Position numbers and translations under genes: made by a program. The notes below the pieces were generated by a model that saw only the letters and a program-made list of their open reading frames with translations, had not been told where the DNA came from and did not search any database. From assembly GCF_012273895.1 (NCBI RefSeq), contig NC_052119.1, positions 8,656,705 to 8,720,704 of the forward strand: a stretch of DNA of 64,000 nt. The letters are read 5' to 3'. Shown piece by piece: positions 11,804 through 22,606 of this stretch (positions are counted from its first letter, which is position 1; every line of letters begins with the position of its first letter). The DNA is from Zerene cesonia (lineage: Eukaryota; Arthropoda; Insecta; Lepidoptera; Pieridae).

Positions 11804-14800
11804 CCACCAGATGAAATGTCATACTTATTGATTGTCAGAGAGAGATCGCTTACAGCTGTTATCCACCGCCTCTATACTATTTTTCATTTTGCTCTTGTTC
11901 TCTAATACTGTTATAATTTACAATAAAAATATTTCATTAAAGTCATTCAGCTAAGGTACCTACCACACTGCAGCGGAAATGTAAGTATTTATATGTACAT
12001 GTGTATAATGTTTATCGCGGGTCCCGCCTTTATCAACTCCGCTTGGTCTCCGTCGCTAACTCCTTCATTTATTAAGTATATGAGTGTCATTAAGCACATA
12101 ATGTTATTGTATTTCTCGTAATGGCGCGTGGGCCGCGGCGTGGGCGGCCGGAAGGAAACGTTACACCGATTGCCATCGCGAACGTAAATCACAGATTATC
12201 TTAGACGATTGAATAGATACAATATTTGGTGCGGGATTCAGATGCATGAAGATTTGTATTTTAGTATGAAATGGTATAAACTAGCTGTGTGGGATTTAGA
12301 AGAAATTTGACGAATATATTTAGCAAAAGTTCACATAATAATATGTTACAAAATAAAAAATTCAAGAATAAATAAACAAGACATCTGTTGACAGTATATA
12401 TTACATATATAGTAGATCAACTGTCGTTATAGATATATCGAATAATCATGATTCCAACATGTAATAAATCCAATTTTAGTGATTATACAAGAAGTTTTCA
12501 TGTTAATTAATTACATAAATATAAGTGTACGATCTATTTTTATCTCAGTATCTATTAAAAGAACCGCCTTGTAGTGTTGTTTGTAAAATAGATCTAATGA
12601 TTTGCTTACCTACGCGATAAAAACATTGGATGGAAATAGAACGCGAGTATAAATCATTTTTACTTGAAATGTCTGTAAACAATATCACAAATAGAATTAT
12701 GAGAGCTTGTATAATAGTGAAAACCATAACAACGAGGCATAATAATGTCTGCACTAGACTCCTCAGACCCTTAAAGACGTCGAATTAAAAAGCCTATGAT
12801 TTTAAATAGAAGTGTATAATGTATTATCACTTAAATTAGTCTATTTAGTACAGGAATTCATATTTAAATTTCCCTATTACACAACAGTTTCTTTAATTTT
12901 CGATCATATCACCTATGTGGGTGTGTTTTATGATAAGGCCTCAATATATACACACAATCTCATAATTGATATCATTTTATTAAATAACCATGAATATTAC
13001 ATATATCTAGCAGTTAAAACGGCAGTTAATAAACCCATAAAAGTTTTAATACAAGTTTACAAATAAGAGTCAATAGGTCTATCTGTTTTCCCATTAATAC
13101 CCTTGTCCCTGATAGAGCGTATCTATTGATAACAATGTAATAGACCTCCGTGTTTATACTCGTTGTACTATATGCCAAGCTTCACTACATAGTATAAAAC
13201 AATGTCGCTTTCTGCCTGCGTGCGTATTTAGTTAATCATATGATCTGAGCATCTCAAGGGACTTCTTTTGCGATGCATTATTTACGTGTCATATATCTGT
13301 ATGATAGTGTATATATGTTATATTGTCTTTATCTGGAAACCTATAAAGAAAAGTTCTTTGGCATCATTATTATGATATACATATAATGTAAAATTGACAT
13401 GATTGTGATAATGTTATTTAGATTAAGTCTCAATTTGTTTCCAAAACAATAAAGCATAAATAAATGATTTGAAAAGTTTCTTGTCGGCTCTTCTTTGTAG
13501 AAACTGCTTTCTGAACCGGTGATAAATGGTAAAACCGTGTTATGACGATTTAAAAGTGCTTCTAGAAGAACTTCTAGTCTACTTGAATAGATTAATGTTT
13601 GGGTTTGAACCTATTTTATGATTGCATCTTAGATATACCTATTATATTTTTTGAGTAATTTGAAAGATTTTAAGGGTTCCCACGATACATTATCTACATC
13701 TGCTATTACCTGCCAATTTCATACATTAGAATCCCTTTGATAAAAACAACAGGCCTATCTACTATGTGTATATTAATATTTCACTTAAATTGTTCTGAAT
13801 TCTTGGCGTGAAAGTTCAATCAAAGGCATGGTGGAACTGAAAATGCATTGAATATATCAAAGCAATCGTAAAATACAGTCCCACATTCATAATTGGGCAC
13901 GATATAACACTTTCTTATATCATACTGGTTCCTTACCATACAAATTACAAAATCGAGTTCATTCATTCCTACCATTGATACGCTATCACTACGCATTGAG
14001 CATCCAATTAACGTCATCGCATCTGCATTATTAAGCCTTTAACATTTCCAAATTCCAGTCTTGTCAATCCGAAACCAGATTTTTTATCACAGGAAGCTAG
14101 TGTGCCGTAAATTAGTCGCCTTTTGACTGTCGAACTGGTTTGGCGTGTGCGCAGCGCCGGAAAACACGGCCATTGATACTTAAAGTGAAATTAGCAGGTG
14201 GAAAGAGGATTTGACTTCGTGATGCTCTTACGCACGTGCTTTGAGGTCGTGGTACTTAATAGCAATAAAAATATAAAGTCGCTGATGTTTTCAAATTTTT
14301 TATGAGAATCCTCAACTATAATTCTTTTTATTAATAATTTCACAATAACGAGAACAAAGACACGTATGGAATAGAATTCAGAATCGACTTCTTCAAAGAT
14401 ACCTTCAAGAGACACAACATAAATAATTAAAATTTCTCAGCCGCATTCCCGAAACCAGCGGGCTAAGATAGCGTTCTATCAAAACTAGACATAACGGGAT
14501 ATACCCTTAACGTCTTGTTATGTTAATTTATAATTGATGACCGATGTCACTTATCACTTACATCGTTATTAGAACATTCTCGAAACACACATGCTATTAA
14601 TTGAAATTTGTTTTTGAGTAGTACTTTTTTATACAATACCTCAAAAGAGAAGCGAGGAGCTGAATGGAAGCTTTCGAAGAGGTTCTTTAAGACAAGGTTT
14701 TGATAAAATTGGATCTTCTATGATAAGAATATAATATACCTATGTGTAAAAGTAGTAAAAGCACAGTTGGAAATAATTATTTTAAATGCGATCATTTGGG

Positions 14801-15368
14801 TTAAATAGGGAATTGGCATTCAAATTGTTTAATATACAATTGACGTGGATTTTTTATGCTCATTTTAAATAAGGCAATCTATCGCTTGCTGCTCGAATAG
14901 GAACAGCACGAAGAAAACAATACATAGAATCAAAAGTTTCGTCGATTCGACGAACTTTAATCTACCTACTCTAACATGGCTTGTCTCTTAGAATAAAACC
15001 TTAACTCTTTTACTTAGCAAGAGTCCTGTATCACTGCATGATATCAAACTCAATAAGAAAACAAATCAAATAAAAAATTCGCTCTTTATTTTGTACTAAA
15101 AATACAAATTACGAATATACGATTTTACGATAAAAACTAATTAAAACTCAAATTATTAAAGCAGAACTTGCGGTTAACCGACTTATTCACAAGTTCACCT
15201 TCTCGGAACATTATTTACAGTGTTATCAATATTACTCATCCTTTGCATTTGTTTACTTCATAAACTTGTTTTTATAAATTATATTTAAAATCATGTCTCA
15301 TATTTACATCAACGGACAGCTGACTATAATATAATTATAAATAGAACGGGAAGAAATTATTTATCTAT
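11804..15368. other. Stretch without a confirmed gene
   Basis: A Helitron-B start fragment lies at 13182-13230. GC-rich islets occur at 12118-12160 and 14139-14172. A hydrophobic minus-strand open segment ending at a good splice donor (12800 to 12604) is discussed as a finding. Other short open frames at 13820-14017 and 14191-14415 (minus) match no family I know. Confidence 0.45.
13182..13230 (+). mobile_element. Helitron family-B 5' fragment
   Basis: It starts TCACTACATAGTATAAAAC and continues AATGTCGCTTTCTG, matching the start of the element at 2869 with few changes. Similarity then stops, so only the 5' end is present. Confidence 0.6.
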
Positions 15369-15604
15369 GTGAGAGTTGGTACATATTAGCCAGCTCGCAC
15401 CGGGGAAGGCACCACACTCAGAATATCGACGTGAAATAGTAGCATGAGAATGCTAATGTCTTGCGTACGGCGGCTTCGGTCCTTATTTCCTCTAGACAAT
15501 CTTTTCCATATCTTTTAAAAATAGGCAGCCCATTCGCAAAGAAACTATACTCTGCGAATGTTTATGGGCGGTGGCGATCACTTATCATCAGGTGAACCAG
15601 ATTT
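15369..15604 (+). repeat. SINE-A copy, diverged
   Basis: Head blocks (CCAGCTCGCACCGGGGAAG), the middle (CGTGAAATAGTAGCATG) and the tail region (CTGCGAATGTTTATGGGCGG, CATCAGGTGAACCAG) follow the SINE-A order. The part between the first bases and GCCAGC is deleted, and the poly-A tail is not clear. Confidence 0.8.
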
Positions 15605-15658
15605 ATTAAAATAAGCAATTGTAAATAGGCGAAAAACAATTTACAAATGACTTTGAAT

Positions 15659-15704
15659 TTATTGACTTTGTCCAAGTAGGTACCTACTTGGACAAAGTCA
15701 ATAA
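15659..15704. repeat. Perfect 46-bp palindrome
   Basis: Two 23-bp arms are exact reverse complements with no spacer, centred between 15681 and 15682 inside GGTACC. The outermost pair is T15659-A15704, and pairing fails at 15658/15705. It could form a cruciform in DNA or a long hairpin in RNA. It does not belong to any repeat recognised here. Confidence 0.95.
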
Positions 15705-16191
15705 GTTACTTTTCATTTACTCCAGGCTCAGTATAGCCATATTTGTAATTTTGTTTTAAAAATTATCCTATATCGTTAATCATATAAAAGTTCTCATAAT
15801 ATATAAATAATTAAGTCCAACCTGTAAATGTGATTATATTATAATCTACTGCCAGACAATATACCTACTTAGGTACTTTTTGTAGCAAACAAATTTCAAA
15901 TACTCAAAATAAGTTGCTTATAACCTTTACCATAATCACATAATATCCAAGGGAAAACAAATTCAGTAGCAATATAAAATAAAAATGGATGAAACGTAAA
16001 TATATTATAAATATAAATTAATGTCGTTTGCGTGGGCGGCGCGGAGTGTCGCGTGCGCAGCCTACGCGCTTAAATAGGTATTATTTTTCAACTTGACTGT
16101 GTCGAAATTGATGCTCGAGCTTTGCTAACTAGCTATTTCTTAGAAATAAAAATAATAATAATGAAATGAGAAAGTTTATTTGTATTTAATA

Positions 16192-16245
16192 CTAGCTTTC
16201 CACACGCGAACTTCGTCAGAGTTATGCGAAACTTTGATTTCTTGA
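16192..16245 (-). mobile_element. Helitron-like 3' end fragment
   Basis: On the minus strand the segment ends in a moderately GC-rich stretch followed by AAGCTAG|T, like the 3' ends of the other Helitron-like copies. No 5' end was found. Confidence 0.45.
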
Positions 16246-16307
16246 GAAAAGGTACCTAATTAATGTAACTTCTTAAAATTAAGTATATTTTATTAAAATA
16301 GGTTAAC

Positions 16308-16573
16308 AGGTAAATGGGCCTCCATTGAAGGTTCACACCATAATCCACCACACTGGCAAAATGCTGGTTGGCAGATGTCACATGTCGTCGAAATTTTTGA
16401 TTCGTCAACATGCCGGTTTTCCTACGATGTTTTCCTTCATCGTTTCAAGTAGTGGGGATGTTTAATAATGTGCAGACAAATTAAAAAATCTTGCCCGGTC
16501 TCGAAACTCTCACTTTTTGGTATCTCACCACTGAGATATATATCAAAATACTCTGCGCCACTGAGCCACCAAC
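16308..16573 (-). repeat. SINE-B copy with intact tRNA-like head
   Basis: Read on the minus strand the element opens with GGTGGCTCAGTGGCGCAGAG, a good pol III A box (GGCTCAGTGG). About 50 bp later comes GTTTCGAGACC, close to the B box GTTCGANNCC. The body then follows the order of the other copies (AAACGATGAAGGAAAACATCG, GACATGTGACATCTGCC, then a block near GGATTATGGTGTGAACC). This copy best shows that the family is tRNA-derived. Confidence 0.8.
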
Positions 16574-16881
16574 TAATCTTAAAAATTAAAGGGGCACATT
16601 ATGTTTAAATTTACCTAAAATTTTGCATAAATATAAATAGTAAGCAGAGTTATTTATTCCTTATATCACATTGTGCAATGCACCAGAACAGAGGACTTAA
16701 TATTATCTATGAATAGCTCATTATATTATTATAGATTGTACTCAAAATTGGAATAAAATTGTTGCTTGCACATCATACAATTATTTTATAGCATTGATGT
16801 ATTTGCAAAAATGTTTTTTTTTTTGTTTTTTTTTTATTTTATTGTTGTTAATAATGTGATGAATTATGTTTATAAAATTAA

Positions 16882-16887
16882 TTTATT
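16882..16887 (-). terminator. Candidate polyadenylation signal of the PEBP gene
   Basis: AATAAA on the minus strand, about 50 bases past the PEBP stop codon, is the first canonical signal downstream. Confidence 0.55.
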
Positions 16888-16936
16888 ACATTCATAATCA
16901 ATTAAAACGTAAACATGCAATTTACTACAACGCCAT

Positions 16937-17546
16937 CTAGTACTGCACTCGGAACTGCGTCGACGCTACAGGTCCGCATAAATTCTTGCCTCTCAACCAA
17001 TTAGCTAATACAAAGCGACTACGTGAAGATGGCACTGATGGCAAAAAGTTATTTCCATCTGCTTGTTCGTATAACAATGACATGTAGCGATGCGGGCCGG
17101 TCCCGCGAGGTGGCGTTGGTGGTTTATAACCTATATAGATTAAAAATATATCAATATCATATCAAAAAGAATGGTATGAATGCATAAATATTTACTTATA
17201 TTTGATCAACACGACAACTATGAAATCTAGTATGTTTAAAAAATTTAAGAAATCATAAATCAATTTTATATTTTACCTCTATAGTCAATTCCAACAGTTT
17301 TTATGCTTTCCTTCGCTTTCAAAGCTAGTCCCTTAAAATTATATAAAAATATGTTAATCTTTGCTAGGTATAAAAAATAGTCAAATAAATAAATACACTA
17401 TATAGCACTACAAATAAAATGTTTATTTTTTCATTATTTATGCTGAAACTTACCGGAATGTTCGATTTTATCATGTGTAGATAAAATTCACCATCCAACT
17501 GAGGTGGCGCATCAGGATCTACCATGATAATTGTGTAAAACTTTTT
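16937..17546 (-). CDS. PEBP-family protein, last three exons (5' part missing)
   Basis: Phosphatidylethanolamine-binding (PEBP/RKIP) fold protein, a family that binds phospholipid or small anionic ligands. Exons on the minus strand are 17546-17454, 17331-17277 and 17130-16937. Introns are GT-AG (acceptors TTTCACAG, TTTTAAG and TATATAG; donors GTAAGT and GTAAAA). The phases fit, and joining gives 113 residues ending at TAG. Conserved motifs are DPDAP (residues 10-14), the GxHR motif as GTGPHRY (59-65), LLYEQ (68-72) and GPVAS (102-106). These correspond to the two ligand-pocket motifs and the C-terminal part of animal PEBPs. The usual length is about 180-210 residues, so 70-90 N-terminal residues are missing. 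The first exon here starts in phase 0 after an intron, and the gap 17808-18807 lies upstream. The motif after DPDAP is shorter than in mammalian PEBP1 but keeps a histidine (FYLH). The family call is firm; the orthologue and secretion status are unknown. Confidence 0.88.
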
Positions 17547-17639
17547 CTGTGAAATGTATTATACATTGACTTGTATTACTATTATACAATTTCTAGATTT
17601 TAAAAGATAAATTAGTACTTATAATAGAAATAATATTGT

Positions 17640-17712
17640 TTAATGTCTTCGTCGGCAAGGATCTGATGGTAAGCGCTACCACCGCCCATGAACGTTTGGA
17701 GAGGAAAAGGTC
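17640..17712 (-). repeat. SINE-A fragment
   Basis: Blocks CTGATGGTAAGCGCTACCACC and GCCCATGAACGTT match the tail-proximal half of SINE-A in reverse orientation. It lies in the PEBP intron or 5' region, just before the assembly gap. Confidence 0.65.
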
Positions 17713-17807
17713 GATTTAATTTTATTTAGTCTGACTCTACCAACATCATTACTGAACTTATTTTTCTCGATAATTAATTAGTTAAACAAGCATTAATTTA
17801 CATTGGT

Positions 17808-18807
17808 NNNNNNNNNNNNNNNNNNNNNNNNNNNNNNNNNNNNNNNNNNNNNNNNNNNNNNNNNNNNNNNNNNNNNNNNNNNNNNNNNNNNNNNNNNNNN
17901 NNNNNNNNNNNNNNNNNNNNNNNNNNNNNNNNNNNNNNNNNNNNNNNNNNNNNNNNNNNNNNNNNNNNNNNNNNNNNNNNNNNNNNNNNNNNNNNNNNNN
18001 NNNNNNNNNNNNNNNNNNNNNNNNNNNNNNNNNNNNNNNNNNNNNNNNNNNNNNNNNNNNNNNNNNNNNNNNNNNNNNNNNNNNNNNNNNNNNNNNNNNN
18101 NNNNNNNNNNNNNNNNNNNNNNNNNNNNNNNNNNNNNNNNNNNNNNNNNNNNNNNNNNNNNNNNNNNNNNNNNNNNNNNNNNNNNNNNNNNNNNNNNNNN
18201 NNNNNNNNNNNNNNNNNNNNNNNNNNNNNNNNNNNNNNNNNNNNNNNNNNNNNNNNNNNNNNNNNNNNNNNNNNNNNNNNNNNNNNNNNNNNNNNNNNNN
18301 NNNNNNNNNNNNNNNNNNNNNNNNNNNNNNNNNNNNNNNNNNNNNNNNNNNNNNNNNNNNNNNNNNNNNNNNNNNNNNNNNNNNNNNNNNNNNNNNNNNN
18401 NNNNNNNNNNNNNNNNNNNNNNNNNNNNNNNNNNNNNNNNNNNNNNNNNNNNNNNNNNNNNNNNNNNNNNNNNNNNNNNNNNNNNNNNNNNNNNNNNNNN
18501 NNNNNNNNNNNNNNNNNNNNNNNNNNNNNNNNNNNNNNNNNNNNNNNNNNNNNNNNNNNNNNNNNNNNNNNNNNNNNNNNNNNNNNNNNNNNNNNNNNNN
18601 NNNNNNNNNNNNNNNNNNNNNNNNNNNNNNNNNNNNNNNNNNNNNNNNNNNNNNNNNNNNNNNNNNNNNNNNNNNNNNNNNNNNNNNNNNNNNNNNNNNN
18701 NNNNNNNNNNNNNNNNNNNNNNNNNNNNNNNNNNNNNNNNNNNNNNNNNNNNNNNNNNNNNNNNNNNNNNNNNNNNNNNNNNNNNNNNNNNNNNNNNNNN
18801 NNNNNNN
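17808..18807. other. Assembly gap, exactly 1000 N
   Basis: An unbroken run of 1000 N is a default scaffold gap size rather than a measured distance. Long all-X open frames across it are artefacts. The missing PEBP 5' exons are probably inside it or beyond. Confidence 0.99.
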
Positions 18808-19432
18808 CACTTACGTAACAAAACACTTTTAACGATATTATTTGTTGATTTGTTTTTTGATTTTATTAATCTGCTCCTGTTTTGTAGACCTAAATTAATA
18901 AATAGTTGTATTTACACTAACAATTTGTTATAAACACGAAAAATTACCTTTTTATAATTATGTAGTTGGATTTGTTAAGAATATGTTAAATAGGTAGTTA
19001 GTTACTACGACAACCAGTATAGTAACATACTTAATATTTTATCTGACCGAATACCTAACAAAGATTATGCTACTAGCTACTTACTACCTAGTTACTACAA
19101 TGGTTGAAATCGAATTCTATTAATAGTTTATCTATTAATAAAAAGTTTTGCCTCTAAGTACTTGGGTATATGCCTTCATATTCTTTAATAAAGTTTTAAA
19201 TTTCAAGTCAGTGGACTCAGTCTATCACATATTTAATCCAAGCATATAAAAAAGACTATTCTTTTAGGATTTTTATTCTTAGATAAGTCAATGAGTCAAT
19301 GTTTTTCTACGACTTGTGATTGACGTTAAATATTATGTCATCAAATATTATTTGTAAAATTAGTATCAAAATTCACCAATTTCAATTCTTTTTTCGTTTC
19401 AAACAAAGATATATAGATAACATTACACTAAA
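18808..19432. other. AT-rich stretch, no gene seen
   Basis: The stretch starts at the gap edge. A GTAAGT donor-like site on the minus strand at 18814-18809 is preceded by an open frame that does not resemble a PEBP N-terminus and has the wrong phase. No PEBP-like upstream exon was found here. Confidence 0.5.
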
Positions 19433-19906
19433 ATGAAACTAGAAAGCAGACACAATTCAGGCGGTATGTATCGCCTCAAAGGGAAACCCATGAAATTAGA
19501 AATAGCAAGACGAATACGCTGTGCAAGTATTTGGTGCCAAGACCACAGAAGTCTTTTGTGTGATCCAAATATACAAGCCCACATCAAATTTGCCATTTAT
19601 AAAATGTTTATCAGACCTATTCTTACGTATGGCTGCGAAGTCTGGTCACTACCAAGTAACTGTGCTAGAAAGTTATTGCACTTTGAGATTTTCACACTGT
19701 TGAAACTGTATAAGTCTAGATGTTGGTATACTGTGAAGCGATTGCAGCGTGTCAATCACATTTATTATCAATACAAGGATGTTGATATTGTGAAACATAT
19801 ACGCAATGAACGCCTGCGATGGAGACAATTGTTGAAGTGTGAGGAGACGGCACAGAGGCGATTGAAAATGCGAAAACGCCGAAAAATACGTTGGTGTGAC
19901 CAGTGA
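19433..19906 (+). mobile_element. Non-LTR retrotransposon remnant, C-terminal part of the reverse-transcriptase ORF
   Basis: A 157-codon frame carries the pattern typical of the region after the reverse-transcriptase catalytic core in LINE ORF2 proteins: a FIRPILTYGCEVW block followed later by DIVKHIRNERLRWRQLL. The catalytic FADD-type core and the endonuclease are absent, so it is a 5'-truncated dead copy. It ends a short way before a SINE-A copy. The exact LINE clade is uncertain; the motif style suggests RTE or a related group. Confidence 0.7.
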
Positions 19907-19978
19907 TATTTAGAAGAGTATTAAGTCTTTCAATAAATAAATAAAATCGTTCATAATCTTTTCTTTAGATGGGTTATT

Positions 19979-20221
19979 GTGGTGTAGAGCACTCTTCGGC
20001 ACGAATTGGCCAAGCGCGCACCGGGAAAAGTACAATACCCCCATAGAACACCGGCATGAAAATATAATAACATGCGAATGCTACGTCTTTCGTATCTTTT
20101 TTTCTTTCCTGTCGTGCGTCCTTTCCTTATCCCCTACCTACTCTATAAAAGCAGGCAACGCATTCGTTCGTTCATGGGCTGTGGTGATCGCTTACAATTA
20201 GGCGAACCACCAGCTCAGTTG
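19979..20221 (+). repeat. SINE-A copy, diverged
   Basis: It runs in SINE-A order: CTTCGGCACGAATTGGCC, GCGCACCGGGAAAAGTAC, AACACCGGCATGAAA, AAAGCAGGCAACGCATTCG, GGCGAACCACCAGCTCAGTT. It abuts a LINE 3' tail in the opposite orientation. Confidence 0.85.
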
Positions 20222-20345
20222 AAATGAAATGAAAAATTCTTTATTGTGTAAAAAATTCACAAATAAGCAGTCGTACAAAAAAACTTAAATTAAATTCGCA
20301 AAGTACGGCCTTATCGCTAGGTAGCGATCTCTACCAGGCAACCCA
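20222..20345 (-). mobile_element. LINE 3' tail fragment
   Basis: Read on the minus strand it runs GGGTTGCCTGGTAGAGATCG, then CTAGCGATAAGGCCG, then a T-rich part, and ends AATAAAGAATTTTTCATTTC. This resembles the 3' UTR end of lepidopteran jockey/CR1-type LINEs, recognised from memory of that motif. The sequence above 20345 may be older LINE sequence, but no ORF can be followed. Confidence 0.65.
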
Positions 20346-20754
20346 GTTATTAATAGAACATTTTGTCGGTAGCTAGTGGTCCCACGGATTGGACAATACG
20401 GCTAAAAGCTCTGTTTCCAAATTAATCTCCATGTATTGTAACGTGCATAGGAATTCTCAACACATTGTATATCAAAATACTGAACGTGGTGTAATAAAAG
20501 CGATTGAGTTCTTCGATTGAGATGAGTTCTAAGTTGATGTTCTGGTACAAGTGAAGGCTCTAGTCAAAAAAGGAGTAACTAATGTTGTCCAGATCTGTCG
20601 TCTAAGCAAAACTTATGGACTATTGTTTTAATAACTGCATTAGATGAACACACAATTATAAGTACATAGTTGCAATTATAAGATTAAAATATATTCTTCC
20701 AAATTTTTTTAAAATAAATAGGACCCAGCAATCATCCAAAGATTTATATTCATG

Positions 20755-21141
20755 CTAAAAATGTTCTTTGTATCGCCAAAAATAAAAAATGCTGTCTCTG
20801 TGTGCTTTATTGCTTTTGTGGATTATATTACGTAAAAAGCAGATCCGTGTTCCTGTTGTTCGTTTCCATCTTATTTGCTGTATTCTTACATATTTACTTA
20901 TGGTGATATCTACAAGATTTTCCTTATAATTTTTTTTATTGCCATTGTTGCCTAATATTCCTTTCAGGGCATAAAGTTCTAGTTTCTCCATGTCCCGTAG
21001 ATTATATTCAAACCAATGAAAAATTAAAATTGGTCTCAGAAAAATTTTATAGGACAAAATTTTGCTTGCCACAGATTTTTTTGATGTTGAAAGAATTTTA
21101 ACTTTCTTACGCCAATATCGTCGGAGATCTCTAGATATCAT
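20755..21141 (-). mobile_element. Decayed reverse-transcriptase C-terminal remnant, opposite strand
   Basis: A 128-codon minus-strand frame contains YKIFLRPILIFHWFEYNL followed by LELYALKGILG and, later, a YVRIQQIRWKR block. That order parallels the xRPILTYG...IRxxRLRW pattern of the remnant at 19433. The catalytic core is absent and the sequence is AT-rich and eroded. It is probably a different LINE family, inverted relative to its neighbour. Confidence 0.5.
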
Positions 21142-21345
21142 TTAATTAAAACATTTCTATGTGAAAAAACTTAGGTAATTAATTTTCTTCAACTTTTAAA
21201 TTATACCAATCCTTACGACATAATTATTTTCCTGTCACTTTCTTTGTTCCATTTTATATTATTGATGTGACATGGGCATAGATAGGGACTTTTGTGTTTC
21301 TTTTAATTGCCTTTTTTTGGTGAGTGTCGATGTCAGCCAGAAAGA

Positions 21346-21435
21346 TGTAGTATTAAGATACTACACAGACGCGTAGGTGAACTGAGAGTTCACCCTGTTG
21401 CGACACGCTCAAGGGCGTCCCTCCTTGACGGGGAC
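21346..21435. other. Consecutive stem-loops upstream of NRBF2
   Basis: Three hairpins follow each other: 21346-21353 with 21358-21365 (8 bp, 4-base loop), 21376-21383 with 21387-21394 (8 bp, 3-base loop), and 21417-21421 with 21431-21435 (5 bp, 9-base loop). The first two are perfect. The surrounding 21330-21450 is clearly more GC-rich than its flanks. It lies about 300 bases before the NRBF2 start codon, so it could be promoter or 5' UTR structure, a small RNA gene, or a piece of a repeat. Confidence 0.5.
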
Positions 21436-21740
21436 CGCGAACCTTTTGCCATAAGTTTCTATATATAATTTGCACCAATATTTGAAGAAAATCCTTCATG
21501 TCATCTCACTGTCAAATTGATAGGTGACAACTTACTAGCCACTAGTCAGTTGCCAAAATGACAATGTGAGTAAATATTTTAGTCAATAATCAATAATCAC
21601 AACACTGAACGTACCCGTGTCTATTGTATTCACCTGTATTCAAATTTCTTGTAAAAGAGAAATTGTTTAAAGGGCAGACGTATTATGAATCTAATTTAAT
21701 TGTTATCTCATTCCTTCTCAACAATAAACGAACATTAGAT

Positions 21741-22531
21741 ATGGAAACACATCCGTTAAACTTGGTGAGCATTGTTTCTTCTAATAATACGCATTACATG
21801 ACTATTGATTTTAATAAGGGTTGTTCCTTTTTCAGGCTCATCAACAACATAGACGAGCTGAGGCCCATTTTAAAAATAATAGATACGACGAAGCTATGCA
21901 ATGCCACCACAATGCCGCCGAACTTCTGTTAGATGCAATGAAATCTACATCATCATCTGTTGCTTTAGAGTCGATTACACTTCAGCACAGTTATCATCTT
22001 AAACAGAAAGACCTAATTCAAAGTAAGAAGGAACAATATAGTCGAGTAAAAAAGGCAATGGAAACTATTAAAAATATGTGCAAGGATCCACACGTCAACA
22101 TGAAAGTCGCGGAGTCCTCGAAATTACAAGTAGCGATATATAAAAACATTAACGAATCAGAGACGTTACTTAACAAATTATCCATGAATCAAGAGACAGT
22201 TGGTGAAATCAGTGATCCCAAAGAGTTTAAGGATGGGAAGAAAGTAGAGAAATCGCAACATGTGGTAGTTGAAGAATTGCAGATCCTGAGTCAAAATCTT
22301 CATTCACTGGTCGAGCAATTAGTATTGCAAGTGGAAGTTTTAAAGGATGAAAATGCAACTCTTAAAGAAAAGGTCAACTTTTTGGAAAAAGAGAGGGTCA
22401 AATACTTGAACATATCTCAAGAGGAAAGCGTACCTTCATTAACAATAATGAATCGAAATTTTGGTGAACCTCCAAATTTCGAACCAGCAGGAAAGACAAG
22501 TTTTGATTTGAAAGGAATATCTAAGCCATAA
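21741..22531 (+). CDS. NRBF2: NRBF2-like protein (autophagy PI3-kinase complex I accessory subunit)
   Basis: Two coding exons, 21741-21764 and 21836-22531, separated by a 71-base intron (GTGAGC...TTTTTCAG, phase 0), give 239 residues. The start ATG opens METHPLNL, which joins to AHQQHRRAE; this matches the human NRBF2 start (GPLNLAHQQSRRAD) and fixes the start codon and intron. Residues 4 to about 85 are an MIT-type helical domain (RYDEAMQCHHNAAELL resembles the human YEEAISCHKKAA). Residues 151-200 form a heptad-rich coiled coil (EELQILSQNLHSLVEQLVL onward). By family knowledge NRBF2 (yeast Atg38) binds ATG14/Beclin 1 and VPS15-VPS34 through the N-terminal domain, dimerises through the coiled coil, and promotes autophagosome formation in the cytosol. 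The human protein is somewhat longer (287 residues). The gene is intact, has an AATAAA at 22607, and converges on TMEM127. Confidence 0.93.
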
Positions 22532-22606
22532 TGGCTTATAATATTGTTGTGTATCTATTGTTATTGTAATCCTTCAAATTTTATCTAGATAAATAATATT
22601 TAACTC

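Noticed and set aside
11587..11814. 75-codon plus-strand open frame
   Set aside because: It lies inside a SINE-B copy; the same pattern appears in the copy at 43274.
18809..18890. Possible upstream PEBP exon ending at a GTAAGT donor at the gap edge
   Set aside because: The open frame ends in phase 1, whereas the downstream exon begins in phase 0, and the residues do not resemble a PEBP N-terminus.
17782..18933. Long open frames on both strands across the N run
   Set aside because: They consist almost only of unknown bases in the 1000-N gap.
21624..21932. 102-codon open frame overlapping NRBF2
   Set aside because: It is a different frame crossing the NRBF2 first exon and intron; the spliced NRBF2 model explains this region.
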